Below, one piece after another: positions 54,732-63,277 of a stretch of DNA of 64,000 bases. The notes beneath the pieces were generated by a model that did not search any database, had not been told where the DNA came from, and was given only the letters and a program-made list of their open reading frames with translations. This DNA comes from G963717155 sp963717155. Lineage in GTDB: Bacteria; Actinomycetota; Thermoleophilia; Gaiellales; JALYLC01. The stretch lies in contig OY970326.1 in NCBI GenBank assembly GCA_963717155.1, positions 2,108,001 through 2,172,000 of the forward strand. Reading direction: 5' to 3'. Made by a program: the position numbers and the translations under genes. Positions within the stretch are counted from its first letter, which is position 1, and each line of letters begins with the position of its first letter.

Positions 54732-56060
54732 CTACCGCCGAGCCTCCGCGGCCTGGAGCGAGATGCCCGGAACGCCGCGCAGGCGCCGGATCCGCGTCGT
54801 GGCGAGCGAGGCTCCGAGACAGAGCGCGCCCGCTCCGAGGAATGCCCAGTGGTAGCTGCCGGCATCGGTCCGCACGAGGCCTGCCCCGTACGCGGCCGTC
54901 GCCGCGCCGAGCTGGTGGAACGCGAACACCCACGCGAACACGACGCTTGCTCGCTCTCGACCGAAGCAGTCGGCGCAGAGCGCGACGGTCGGCGGCACGG
55001 TCGCGACCCAGTCGAGTCCGTAGAAGACGATGAACAGAAGGAGCCCGGCATTCGGCGCGCCGAGCACCGAGTGCAGGAAGAGGAGCGAGATGCCGCGCAG
55101 TGCGTAGTACCAGAACAGCAGGAGGCGCGGGTCGTAGCGATCGGTCAGCCAGCCGGAGAGCGTCGTACCGACGATGTCGAACACGCCGATCAAGGCGAGG
55201 TAGCCGGCAGCGGTGACCGCGGGCACGCCCTGGTCGACGGCGGCGGGAATGAGGTGCGTGCCGATCAGGCCGTTCGTCGAGGCGCCACAGACGAAGAAGG
55301 TGAATGCGAGCAGCCAGAACGTGCCCGAGCGGGCTCCGAGCGCGAGTCCGCCGAGCGCGTTGCGCACGGGCGCCTGCACCGGCACCCGCTCCTCGAGCTC
55401 GTCAGCACCGTATGGCGGCAACCCGACGTCGGCCGGACGGTTGCGCATCACGAGCGCCGCAACCGGCATCACGAGCAGCACGGCGACGACCGCGACGCAG
55501 ATCGACGCCGCCTTCCAGCCGTACTGACGCACGAGCAGCGCGAGTGCCGGCAGGAACACGAGTTGGCCCGTCGCGTTCGCCGCGGTCATGATGCCCGTGA
55601 CGAGCCCGCGCCGGCGCACGAACCAGCGCTGCGCGACCATCGCCGCCAACGGCACGGACACCGCGCCGGTGGCGCTCCCGATCACGACCCCCCACAGCAG
55701 CTGCAGCTGCCAGGGCTGCGAGATCCTGGTCGTCGCCAGCGACGCGACCGCGACGATCGCGAGCGCGGCGATCACCACGCGGCGGATTCCGAAACGCTCG
55801 TGCAGCGCCGCCGCGAACGGCGCCGCGAGGCCGAAGCACACGAGGTTGATCGAGACCGCCGACGAGATCGTGGCGCGACTCCAGCCGAACTGGTCCTGCA
55901 GCGGGACGATCATGACGCTCGGGGCCGAGCGGAAGCCGGCGCTCATGACGAGGACGAGCAGCGTCACCGCCACCATCGCGAAGCCGTAGTACACGCCCCT
56001 GCGGGAGAGCCAGGCTGCCAGGCCCGTCACGGGAGCAGCGGGTGCGTCGGGCCCGGGCAC
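54732..56060 (-). CDS. MFS transporter
   Basis: A 442-residue permease with 12 predicted transmembrane helices. The DQFGWSRATISSAVSINL segment and the loop RWFVRRRGLVTGIMTAANAT match the oxalate/formate antiporter-like and monocarboxylate MFS groups. Substrate not known. The GTG start has TAGCAT (56067-56072, minus strand) 6 nt upstream. It is divergent from a MarR regulator 38 bp away, which probably controls it. Confidence 0.9.
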   Translation of the reverse strand: MPGPDAPAAPVTGLAAWLSRRGVYYGFAMVAVTLLVLVMSAGFRSAPSVMIVPLQDQFGWSRATISSAVSINLVCFGLAAPFAAALHERFGIRRVVIAALAIVAVASLATTRISQPWQLQLLWGVVIGSATGAVSVPLAAMVAQRWFVRRRGLVTGIMTAANATGQLVFLPALALLVRQYGWKAASICVAVVAVLLVMPVAALVMRNRPADVGLPPYGADELEERVPVQAPVRNALGGLALGARSGTFWLLAFTFFVCGASTNGLIGTHLIPAAVDQGVPAVTAAGYLALIGVFDIVGTTLSGWLTDRYDPRLLLFWYYALRGISLLFLHSVLGAPNAGLLLFIVFYGLDWVATVPPTVALCADCFGRERASVVFAWVFAFHQLGAATAAYGAGLVRTDAGSYHWAFLGAGALCLGASLATTRIRRLRGVPGISLQAAEARR

Positions 56061-56097
56061 GCCGGCATGCTAGCAATTACGTGCATATACTCCTATC

Positions 56098-56529
56098 GTG
56101 CCGCACGAGACCGAACCGGTCGAGGTCGCCTGCCTGTGCGCGAACCTGCGCATGGCGACGCGCGCGATCACACGCCGCTACGACCGGTCGCTCGCGCCGT
56201 TCGGCATCCGCACGACCCAGTTCTCGATCCTGGCGCGCCTCGTGCTCGACGGGCCCGACACGGTGTCGCACCTGGCGGCGCGCCTGGTGCTCGACCGCAC
56301 GTCGCTCGGCCGTGAGCTCCAGACGCTCGCGCGTCACGGCCTGATCGTGCTCGAGACCGGCGTCGACCGGCGTGAGCGTCGGGCGAGCGCAACGCCCGCC
56401 GGTGAGGAGCGATATCGCGCCGCCTACCCGGCGTGGCGCGCGACGCAGCGCGAGTTGCGGGACGAGCTCGGCGACGATCGGCTTCCGGCGCTCGTCGGCG
56501 AGCTGCGCGATCTCGCCGTCCGCGGCTAG
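56098..56529 (+). CDS. MarR-family transcriptional regulator
   Basis: A 143-residue winged-helix regulator: VACLCANLRMATRAITRRYD in the dimerisation helix, GPDTVSHLAARLVLDRTSL, the recognition helix, and VDRRERRASATPAGEE in the wing. The Cys in VACLCANLRM near the N-terminus may allow oxidant or electrophile sensing (inference). TATACT at 56086-56091 ends 6 nt before the GTG. It diverges from the MFS gene and likely represses that promoter. Confidence 0.9.
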   Translation: MPHETEPVEVACLCANLRMATRAITRRYDRSLAPFGIRTTQFSILARLVLDGPDTVSHLAARLVLDRTSLGRELQTLARHGLIVLETGVDRRERRASATPAGEERYRAAYPAWRATQRELRDELGDDRLPALVGELRDLAVRG

Positions 56530-56581
56530 CTCTAACAGGATCCGCACAGTGTCCTGCATTCCGTGTGGAATCCTCTTGCGC

Positions 56582-57625
56582 GTGAAGCTCGCCGCGCTTG
56601 CCGCGCTCGCCCTGCTCGCACTCGTGCCCGTGACCTCGGCCGCGGCGCTGCCGCAGGTGCGCGCCATCGTCGTGTCCGCGTCGAGCGGCGCGAAGCTCGC
56701 CGAGGCGACCGGCGCACCGCGACCGCTCGGCGCTGCGATCGGCGACGGACGGGGCGGATTCTTCGCGGCGGGCGGATCCGGCGTGACGCGACTGCGTGCC
56801 AACGGCACGGCCGACCCAACGTTCTCCGACGCGACCGGTGAGGTCGACGGGCTCGCGCTGACCGCCGGCGTCCTCGTCACGGCGGGGCCGGCGGGCCTGA
56901 GATTCCTCAACCCGGCCACCGGTGCCGCGGTCCGTCCGCTGCTCCGGCTCGCGCCGGCCGGCACGAAGGTGTTCGTCGGCGGTATCGCCGCGAGCGGCCC
57001 CCTCGTCTTCGTCGTCGGCAGCACCCAGCGCGGTGCGAACGGATCCTCTCAGCTCGCCTTCGGCGCGAACGTCCGCACCGGTCGGCGCACCGCATTCCAC
57101 CCGATCGTCCGGAACGGGATCGCGACCGGCGTGGCCGCCGCGGGCCAGGTCGTGTACCTCGCAGGCAGGTTCAAGCGCGTCGGGGGCGCGGCGCGCTGCA
57201 ACCTCGCGTCCGTGACCGCGACTACCGGTGCACTGCGCTCGTGGAAGGCCGCCACGTGCCTTCCCGAGTCGCCGCTCGCGATGACGGCGACGCGGAACGG
57301 GCTGTTCATCGGCCGTCTGCATGGCTTCCTCGCGGTGCGTGCCGACAACGGCAGGCGCCTGAGCTGGAGCCGGCGCGTCTCGCAGGCGTTCTCCGGCGTG
57401 GGTATCGCATCGCTCGCGCAGTCGGGCCACACGCTCTACACGGGGACCGTCGCCGGCGCCGTCCCGGTCAGGATCGGCGGCACGACGCGTGCCGGGTTCG
57501 CCGCGTTCGACACGACCAACGGGAGGCTCCTCCCGTGGCGCGTGCGCGTCGCCCGTTTCCAGAACGGCCACGTGCTCGCGGTCTCGAGCGCCCGCGTGCT
57601 CGCCGGGGGCTCCTTCCGGAACTGA
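56582..57625 (+). CDS. secreted repeat protein, propeller-like
   Basis: A 347-residue exported protein of unknown function. The signal peptide (KLAALAALALLALVPVTSAAA) is clear. The rest is a chain of about 40-residue repeats of the type VVYLAGRFKRVGGAAR and VLAGGSFRN, similar to delta-60/beta-propeller blades in actinobacterial surface proteins. The GTG at 56582 has no good Shine-Dalgarno. It ends at a strong hairpin terminator. Confidence 0.65.
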   Translation: MKLAALAALALLALVPVTSAAALPQVRAIVVSASSGAKLAEATGAPRPLGAAIGDGRGGFFAAGGSGVTRLRANGTADPTFSDATGEVDGLALTAGVLVTAGPAGLRFLNPATGAAVRPLLRLAPAGTKVFVGGIAASGPLVFVVGSTQRGANGSSQLAFGANVRTGRRTAFHPIVRNGIATGVAAAGQVVYLAGRFKRVGGAARCNLASVTATTGALRSWKAATCLPESPLAMTATRNGLFIGRLHGFLAVRADNGRRLSWSRRVSQAFSGVGIASLAQSGHTLYTGTVAGAVPVRIGGTTRAGFAAFDTTNGRLLPWRVRVARFQNGHVLAVSSARVLAGGSFRN

Positions 57626-57659
57626 GGGCCCGCCTCAGCAGGCCTACTGAGACGGGCCC
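57626..57659. terminator. bidirectional hairpin terminator
   Basis: GGGCCCGCCTCA and TGAGACGGGCCC form a 12-bp stem with one mismatch around a 10-nt loop. It begins directly after one stop codon and ends one base before the other of the convergent secreted-protein and PucR-type genes, so it serves both. Confidence 0.8.
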
Positions 57660-57660
57660 T

Positions 57661-59391
57661 TCAGCGCTCACCGATGCCGAGCACCTCCTCGAGTCGCAGC
57701 AGCTTGAGCGCGATCTCGATCATCAGCCAGTCGTCCGTACGCACGTCGAGCTGCGTCAGCTCGGTGATGCGACGCAGACGCTGGCGCAGCGTATTGGCGT
57801 GGACGTACAGCGCCTGTGCCGTCGCGGAGACGTTGCCGCGCTGGCGGAGGTACTCCTCGAGCGTCCTGACGAGCTGGGCCTGACGGGTGCGGTCGTACTC
57901 GAGCAGGTGCCGGAGCGCATCGGCGTGGCGGTCCCGTACGAGACCCTCCTGGCTGACGCGCAGCAGGTACTTGTAGGGACCGAGATCGTCGAAGGTCACG
58001 ACGGCCGCGTGCTCCTGCACGACGGGCGCGGCCGACACCGCCTGCAGCGCCTCCTCGAACCCGGTCGCGTACGCCTCGACTCCCGAGCACGGGCTCGAGA
58101 CGCCCACGACGACGTCGGGCGCGACCTCGCTCCGTGCGGCCTGCAGCCGGCCGAGGGCATCGCGTTCGCCACCGGTGCCGAGCGGCACCAGCACGCGCAG
58201 CCCGCCGTCGCGGCGATCGCACACGCTGCCGGGAACGACCCTGGCAAGGGCCGCCTCGAGACGCTCGAGCTGCTCGGCGACGTCCAGCGACCGATCGTCG
58301 CCGAAGCGTCGCGCCCACAGGACGAGGTGGGCTCGATCGAGATCCACGCCCAGGCGACGCCCTCGAGCTGCGAGGCCATCGGGTATCCCGCGCCCGAGAT
58401 CCTCGAAGAAGTCCTTCAGCTGGTTTCGCTCGGTCAGACGCTCGATCAGCTGGATCTTCCGGATCGCGACGCCGGTCTGGCCCGCGATCGACATCGCGAG
58501 ATCGCGTTCCTCCTCGGCGAACGAGCGCTCGTCGCCCACGCGGGCCGCGAGAAACCCGAGCAGCTCGCCCGCCGCGAGCAGCGGCACGAGCAGCGCGGAC
58601 GGCCCCTCCCCGGCGCCGAACAGGGCCGCGGCGAGGGTCGCACCGGCATCGAGGCGCTCGCCGCGGCGTCCCCCGGCGCGCAGGGACACGAGCGAGGGCG
58701 CATCGCTCGACTGTGGCGCAGCGGCGCGCAGCCGCAGCCTGCCCTCGGCCTCCTCGAGCAGGTACAGCTGGACGATCGGCGCGTTCAGCAGGCTCGCGGT
58801 GCGGCTCACGACGGCGGGCAGAAGCACGTCGAGGGTCTCCGAGCGCGAGATCGTCTCAGCGAGCCGCGAGAGCGACTCGAGCACGCCCACGCGCCCGCAC
58901 ATCTCGTCGTACGCCCGGGCGTTCTCGATCGCGCCCGCGACGAACGAGGCAGACGCCACCAGGAACGCCGTCTCGTCTTCGCCGAGCTCGCGCGGCCCGT
59001 CGGCGAGCAGGCTGAGCACGCCGATCGGGCGGCCGGAGCGGTCGAGCAGCGGGAGCGCGGCCAGCTCGACGAGCTCGGCTCCGACATGCTCGGGAGCGTC
59101 CGCGCGCAGGAACAGGGGCTCGCGCTCCTCGGCAGCCCGGCCGGCCAGCCCCTCGCCGCGGGCGAGACGCAGACGTCCGACTCGATCGGCGTACGGCTCG
59201 GACGCGGCACGCAGCGAGAGGAGCCCGTCGGCTTCGCCCAGGTAGAGGAAGCAGGCCTGACAGCCGGCAGCGTCCGCGAGCACGCGTACCGCCGACCGCA
59301 GCACCTGCTCGAGGTCGAGCGTCGAGCCGACAGCACGGATGACCCCCGCGAGCAGGCTGTCGTCCTCACCGCGGGGCAGGCTGGCCACCAT
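57661..59391 (-). CDS. GAF-domain PucR-type transcriptional regulator
   Basis: About 576 residues. Two GAF-like sensor domains occupy roughly 10-170 and 180-330 (LEQVLRSAVRVLADAAGC; LLVPLLAAGELLGFLAARV). A GGDEF-related middle segment follows, and the C-terminal PucR helix-turn-helix has YDRTRQAQLVRTLEEYL, then RQRGNVSATAQALYVHANTL and RQRLRRI. TACGAT ends 9 nt before ATG 59391. It diverges from the cyclodeaminase-like gene, a possible target (purine/folate theme); the link is inference. Confidence 0.87.
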   Translation of the reverse strand: MVASLPRGEDDSLLAGVIRAVGSTLDLEQVLRSAVRVLADAAGCQACFLYLGEADGLLSLRAASEPYADRVGRLRLARGEGLAGRAAEEREPLFLRADAPEHVGAELVELAALPLLDRSGRPIGVLSLLADGPRELGEDETAFLVASASFVAGAIENARAYDEMCGRVGVLESLSRLAETISRSETLDVLLPAVVSRTASLLNAPIVQLYLLEEAEGRLRLRAAAPQSSDAPSLVSLRAGGRRGERLDAGATLAAALFGAGEGPSALLVPLLAAGELLGFLAARVGDERSFAEEERDLAMSIAGQTGVAIRKIQLIERLTERNQLKDFFEDLGRGIPDGLAARGRRLGVDLDRAHLVLWARRFGDDRSLDVAEQLERLEAALARVVPGSVCDRRDGGLRVLVPLGTGGERDALGRLQAARSEVAPDVVVGVSSPCSGVEAYATGFEEALQAVSAAPVVQEHAAVVTFDDLGPYKYLLRVSQEGLVRDRHADALRHLLEYDRTRQAQLVRTLEEYLRQRGNVSATAQALYVHANTLRQRLRRITELTQLDVRTDDWLMIEIALKLLRLEEVLGIGER

Positions 59392-59441
59392 CGACCACGG
59401 ATCGTAACGGCGGCCGGGAATCGCGCTTCTATGGTGCACGC

Positions 59442-59960
59442 GTGTCCGAGATCGACTCCCTCGCCCGCGCGATCGCGTCGCCCGCCCCCGCCCCCGCAGC
59501 CGGCGCCGCCATCGGCGCGGTCGCGGCGCTCGCGGCCGCGCTCGTGGAGAAGGCGTGCGCGTTGACGTCCGGCGGTGCGCTCGCGGCCGAGGGCGCAGCG
59601 GCCGCGACGGCCCGCGCCGCAGCGCTCGCGTTCGCCGAGATCGACGAGCGAGCGTTCGGGGGCATCTCGCGTGCGCGCCGGGCGGGAGCCGATGTCGAGG
59701 CGGCCTGGGCCGCTGCGGCGCGCGTCCCACTCGACCTGGCCGACGGCTGCGCTGCGCTCGCGGAGCTTGCGGTGTCGGCAGCCGAGCGGGCGAACCCGAA
59801 CCTGCGCGGCGAGATCGACAGCGCGATCCTGCTGGCACGCGCGGCGGGCCTCGCTGCGGCCCGGCTCGCCGAGATCGATCTCGCGTCCGCCGGCGACGGC
59901 TACGACGAGGACCACGCGCGACTCGAGGCCGTGCGCGTCAGGCTGTCGTCGGTGGGCTGA
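59442..59960 (+). CDS. cyclodeaminase/cyclohydrolase family protein
   Basis: A 172-residue helical, Ala-rich protein resembling the formimidoyl-tetrahydrofolate cyclodeaminase domain of FTCD: SPAPAPAAGAAIGAVAALAAAL near the start (read in part: PAPAAGAAIGAVAALAA), PLDLADGCAAL and NPNLRGEIDSAILLARA. It is a stand-alone domain. TATGGT at 59430-59435 ends 6 nt before the GTG. Its end overlaps the convergent arsJ gene by 23 nt. Confidence 0.75.
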   Translation: MSEIDSLARAIASPAPAPAAGAAIGAVAALAAALVEKACALTSGGALAAEGAAAATARAAALAFAEIDERAFGGISRARRAGADVEAAWAAAARVPLDLADGCAALAELAVSAAERANPNLRGEIDSAILLARAAGLAAARLAEIDLASAGDGYDEDHARLEAVRVRLSSVG

Positions 59961-61175
59961 CCGCGCGGGTCCGCGCGGTGGTCAGGAGCAGCGAGATCGA
60001 CCCGGCGCCGAGCACGAGCACGACCGACGCCCACAGGCAGGCCTCGAGCCCCTGCCACTCGTACAGCACGCCCGAGAGGATCGTCCCCGCGAGTCGGCCG
60101 CCCGCGTTCGCCATGTAGTAGAAGCCGACGTTCATCGCCACCCTGTCGCCGTCTGCATAGGCCAGGATCAGGTACGAGTGCACGGCCGAGTTCAACGCGA
60201 ACACGACGCCGAACGCGATCAGCCCGCAGGTGACGACGAGTGTCGGATCCACGTCGGACTCGAGCGCGACGGCGATGCCTGCCGGAATCGCCGCGAGCAC
60301 GAACGCGAGACGTGACGCGGACGCGCCGTCCGGCTCGCGTCGTCGCGGCAGCCGCGGTGCCGCCGCCTGCACGATGCCGTAGCCGATCACCCAGAGCGCG
60401 AGGTACGCGCCAACCTCCCAGAAGCTCCAGCCGAGCTCGCTTCGCAGGTAGACCGGCAGCCCGATCACGAACCAGACGTCGCGGGAGGCAAATAGCAGCA
60501 GGCGGGCGGCCGCGAGCAGGTTGACCGCGCGACTGTTCGAGAACATCTGCCCGAACCGCGCCTTGGGATCGGGCACGCCGAGGTCGCCGCGCATCTGCCA
60601 GGCGACCACGACGAGCGCGACCAGCACGAGGCCCATCAGGACGAGCAGCGCAATCCGGAATCCAGCGAGCGTGAGCAGGAGGCCGCCGACGAAGAATCCG
60701 ACGCCCTTGAGCGCGTTCTTGGAGCCCGTGAGCACCGCGACCCATCGGAAGAGCGCGTCGGGGGCGTCGGGCGGCGCCACGAGCTTCACCGCGCTCTTGG
60801 AGCTCATCTTGGTGAGGTCCTTGGCGATGCCGGAGAGAGCCTGGGTCGCCATCACGTAGGCACGACCATCCACGCCGACGGGACGAGCGCGAGGGCCGCG
60901 AGGGCGATGAGTTGGACCGAAAGCCCCATCGTCAGCGTGGCCTTGAGTCCGAGCCGTGCGGCCAGCCAGCCGCCCACGAGGTTCGTGACGATGCCGAAGA
61001 TCTCGTAGAACAGGAACAGCGACGCAATCGCAAACGGGCTGTAACCGCGCTCGTAGAAGTAGAACAGGACGAGCACGCGCACCGCGCCGTCCGCGATCGT
61101 GTCGGCCCAGTAGGCGCCGGTCACCAGCGCGTAGTTGCGCAGGTCGCCGGACCGATCGACGCTCGATTCGCGCAC
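59938..61175 (-). pseudogene. arsJ: ArsJ-type organoarsenical efflux MFS permease, one frameshift
   Basis: About 412 residues once joined. ArsJ exports 1-arseno-3-phosphoglycerate made by a partner GAPDH. The match is strong: DLRNYALVTGAYWADTIADG, LFYEIFGIVTNLVGGWLAAR, TQALSGIAKDLTKMSSKSAV, LTGSKNALKGVGFFVGG, FSNSRAVNLLAAARLLLFAS and ALWVIGYGIVQAAAP. A base is missing near 60855-60860. Unshifted, the N-terminal frame ends at 60852; the restored join runs into VMATQALSG. GTG 61175 is 19 nt after the GAPDH remnant. Confidence 0.87.
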
Positions 61176-61194
61176 GGCGCTCAGTCGCTCTTCC

Positions 61195-61330
61195 TCACGC
61201 GCTGACTGCCGCGGGCATCGTTCGAGCGACCGTGCGAGCGAGCTCGACCAGCCGATTGGCGTAGCCCCACTCGTTGTCGTACCACGCAAGCACCTTGACC
61301 TGCGTCCCGTCGATCACCATCGTCGAGGAT
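61195..61330 (-). pseudogene. C-terminal fragment of glyceraldehyde-3-phosphate dehydrogenase
   Basis: About 40 residues remain: STMVIDGTQVKVLAWYDNEW, then GYANRLVELA and a variable tail ending at TGA 61195-61197. This is the invariant C-terminal GAPDH strand and helix. The arsenic-linked GAPDH is usually the gene just upstream of arsJ, which is its position here. The N-terminal 300 residues are missing: beyond about 61330 the sequence is another gene remnant on the opposite strand. Confidence 0.82.
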
Positions 61331-61498
61331 GCCGGCATCTGGACGGTCCAGACCGGGATCTTCCCCGAGAACGTCGCGAGCGTGCAGCTGCACCTGCGCC
61401 GCGGCTTTCGCGTCGTCGGACGACGGGAACGCCTGGCGCAGCTCGACGGCGTCTGGCGGGACGTCCTGTTTCTCGAGCGCCGCAGCGCGAAGGTCTAG
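61325..61498 (+). pseudogene. C-terminal fragment of a phosphinothricin/arsinothricin-type GNAT acetyltransferase
   Basis: About 57 residues: EDAGIWTVQTGIFPENVASV, then LHLRRGFRVVGRRERLAQLD and GVWRDVLFLERRS. This matches the end of the PAT/ArsN1 family that acetylates phosphinothricin or arsinothricin. Everything upstream of about 61325 is missing and replaced by the GAPDH tail in the other orientation. ArsN genes occur in arsenic operons, which fits the neighbours. The stop TAG shares CTAG with the HD-GYP stop. Confidence 0.78.
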
Positions 61499-62073
61499 GC
61501 GACGCGGCGCAGCTGCGACGTGCGCAGCCCGAGGAAGAGCTCGACGAGGTTCGGGTCGAACTGCGAGCCGGCGCCGAGCTCGAGCTCACGGCGCGCCTCG
61601 ACCGCGTCCAGCGCCTCACGGTAGGGACGGTCGGCGAGCATCGCGTCGTAGGCGTCCGCGATCGAGAGCACCCGCGAGACGAGCGGGATCCGCGTACCGG
61701 CCAGCCCGTCCGGGTAGCCGAGACCGTCCCAGCGCTCGTGGTGGTGGCGGAGGATCGTTCCGAGGTCGCCCATGTGCGCACGCACGACGAGCGCACCGCT
61801 GGCTGCCGGGTGGCGCTTGACCTGCTCGAACTCCAGGTCGTCGAGCGGCCCCGGCTTGGCGAGGATCGGCATCGGCACCGCGACCTTGCCCACGTCGTGC
61901 AGGAGACCCCCGAGCGTGGCGAGCGCGGCCTCGCGACCGCTCAGGCCGGCCGTGTCGGCGAGCGCGAGCGCGACCCGCGAGACACGGGTCGAGTGCTCGG
62001 CATCGGCCGAGATCTGCGGGTCGAGCCAGCGAGCCAGCTCGAGCAGCCGCGCCAGGTCGAGAGATCCACCCAC
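61495..62073 (-). CDS. stand-alone HD-GYP domain protein
   Basis: About 192 residues, an HD-GYP domain with almost nothing else. Seen are His27 in AEHSTRVS, His59-Asp60 in GLLHDVGKVAVP, RHPAASGAL, the signature HHERWDGLGYPDGLAG (111-126) and ADAYDAMLADRPYR. Such proteins hydrolyse cyclic di-GMP or related dinucleotides. GTG 62073 is preferred because TAGGGT (62081-62086, minus strand) ends 7 nt upstream; GTG 62082 would add three residues. Confidence 0.88.
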   Translation of the reverse strand: MGGSLDLARLLELARWLDPQISADAEHSTRVSRVALALADTAGLSGREAALATLGGLLHDVGKVAVPMPILAKPGPLDDLEFEQVKRHPAASGALVVRAHMGDLGTILRHHHERWDGLGYPDGLAGTRIPLVSRVLSIADAYDAMLADRPYREALDAVEARRELELGAGSQFDPNLVELFLGLRTSQLRRVA

Positions 62074-62181
62074 CCAACTCACCCTAATGGGGAGGACGCC
62101 GGCGAGTCTCCCCCGAAAGGGTGATGCCGCGGAGCAAGCGGGCGTCGGTTCCACGCGAGGCGCTACCGTCCGCAGCATCGG

Positions 62182-62706
62182 ATGAAGCACACGCCGCCTA
62201 CACAGCCCGTCGCGCTGGTCGAGATCCCGAAGGGGAGCCGGAACAAGTACGAGTACGACGAGGGGTTCGGGCGCGTCATGCTCGATCGAACGCTGCGCTC
62301 GTCGCTGGTCTACCCGTGCGACTACGGCTTCCTGCTCGACACGCTCGGCGGCGACGGGGACCCGCTCGACGTGCTCGTGCTGGTCGCCGCGCCGACGTTC
62401 CCGGGCTGCCTGATCCCGTGCGACCCGATCGGCGTCCTGCACATGCGGGACGAGGCGGGCGACGACCCGAAGGTCCTGGCCGTCCCCCACGACGATCCCG
62501 TCTGGACGCGCGTGCGCGAGCTCGACGGAGTGCGATCGGAGCTGCGCGACGAGATCGCCCACTTCTTCGACGTCTACAAGGACCTCGAGCCGGGCAAGAA
62601 CGTCGTGGTCGAGGGATGGAAGGGCCGCGAGGACGCCGAGAAGCTGGTCGCGGAGGCTCGTGCCGCCTTCGCGCTGCGCGCTAGCGGTACACCGTCAGGA
62701 TCTTGA
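62182..62706 (+). CDS. ppa: inorganic pyrophosphatase (family I)
   Basis: Hydrolyses pyrophosphate to phosphate in the cytoplasm and pulls biosynthetic reactions forward. The 174 residues show EIPKGSRNKYEYDE, YPCDYGFLLDTLGGDGDPLD (metal-binding Asp cluster) and the substrate region DVYKDLEPGKN. TACCGT at 62164-62169 may be the -10, with 12 nt to the ATG. The last 26 nt overlap the convergent secreted-protein gene. Confidence 0.96.
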   Translation: MKHTPPTQPVALVEIPKGSRNKYEYDEGFGRVMLDRTLRSSLVYPCDYGFLLDTLGGDGDPLDVLVLVAAPTFPGCLIPCDPIGVLHMRDEAGDDPKVLAVPHDDPVWTRVRELDGVRSELRDEIAHFFDVYKDLEPGKNVVVEGWKGREDAEKLVAEARAAFALRASGTPSGS

Positions 62707-63253
62707 CGCGCTTCCACTGACCGCGGCCTTTCCGCTGCCACCAGGCCCACCACGTCCTGGCCGGGTGGAGCTGCTCGGCGAGAGCGCCATTCGTGCAGTA
62801 CCAGCCGACGACCCGGCCGTGCGAGACGCCGTTGGCTCCGGTCGAGACGTTGCAGCGACCGCCGTTCGCGAGCTCGACCGCCCACACCCTGCCCGGGCCG
62901 TGTCCGGCGGCCGGCAAGGGCTTCGTCAGGCGAATGTCGATCGCGTCCCGGCTCCCGGGCGCGAGGACGCAGAGCACCTCTGCCTTCCCGGCGGGCGACG
63001 AGAAGCACGGGTCCACGATCGTGCTCGTTCCCGCGAAGCAGCGGAAGGCATCGGAGCGCTGTGTCGAGATCGCTCCGGCGAAGCACGAGCCGGAGATCTT
63101 CGCCGTGGTCTTCCAGCCGGCGGCCAGCGACCCGTCGGCGGCGAACGGCTCGACACGCACACCCCGCGTCGAGCCCCAGGCCGACGGGACTGCTCCGAGC
63201 AGCAGCGCGAGCACGATGGCGGCGCGGAACCCGCCGCGCGGTCGAGCCTTCAT
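62681..63253 (-). CDS. secreted six-cysteine protein of unknown function
   Basis: A 190-residue exported protein. The signal peptide ends near VPSAWG after a hydrophobic core (AAIVLALLLGAV). The mature part holds six Cys (in SCFAG, RCFAG, PCFSS, LCVLA, RCNVS and YCTNG), enough for three disulfides, and a basic Trp-rich end (TWWAWWQRKGRGQWKR). No family was recognised. TACCCT (63262-63267, minus strand) ends 8 nt before ATG 63253. Confidence 0.7.
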   Translation of the reverse strand: MKARPRGGFRAAIVLALLLGAVPSAWGSTRGVRVEPFAADGSLAAGWKTTAKISGSCFAGAISTQRSDAFRCFAGTSTIVDPCFSSPAGKAEVLCVLAPGSRDAIDIRLTKPLPAAGHGPGRVWAVELANGGRCNVSTGANGVSHGRVVGWYCTNGALAEQLHPARTWWAWWQRKGRGQWKRVKILTVYR

Positions 63254-63277
63254 GGGTGACAAGGGTACCCCCCGCGT

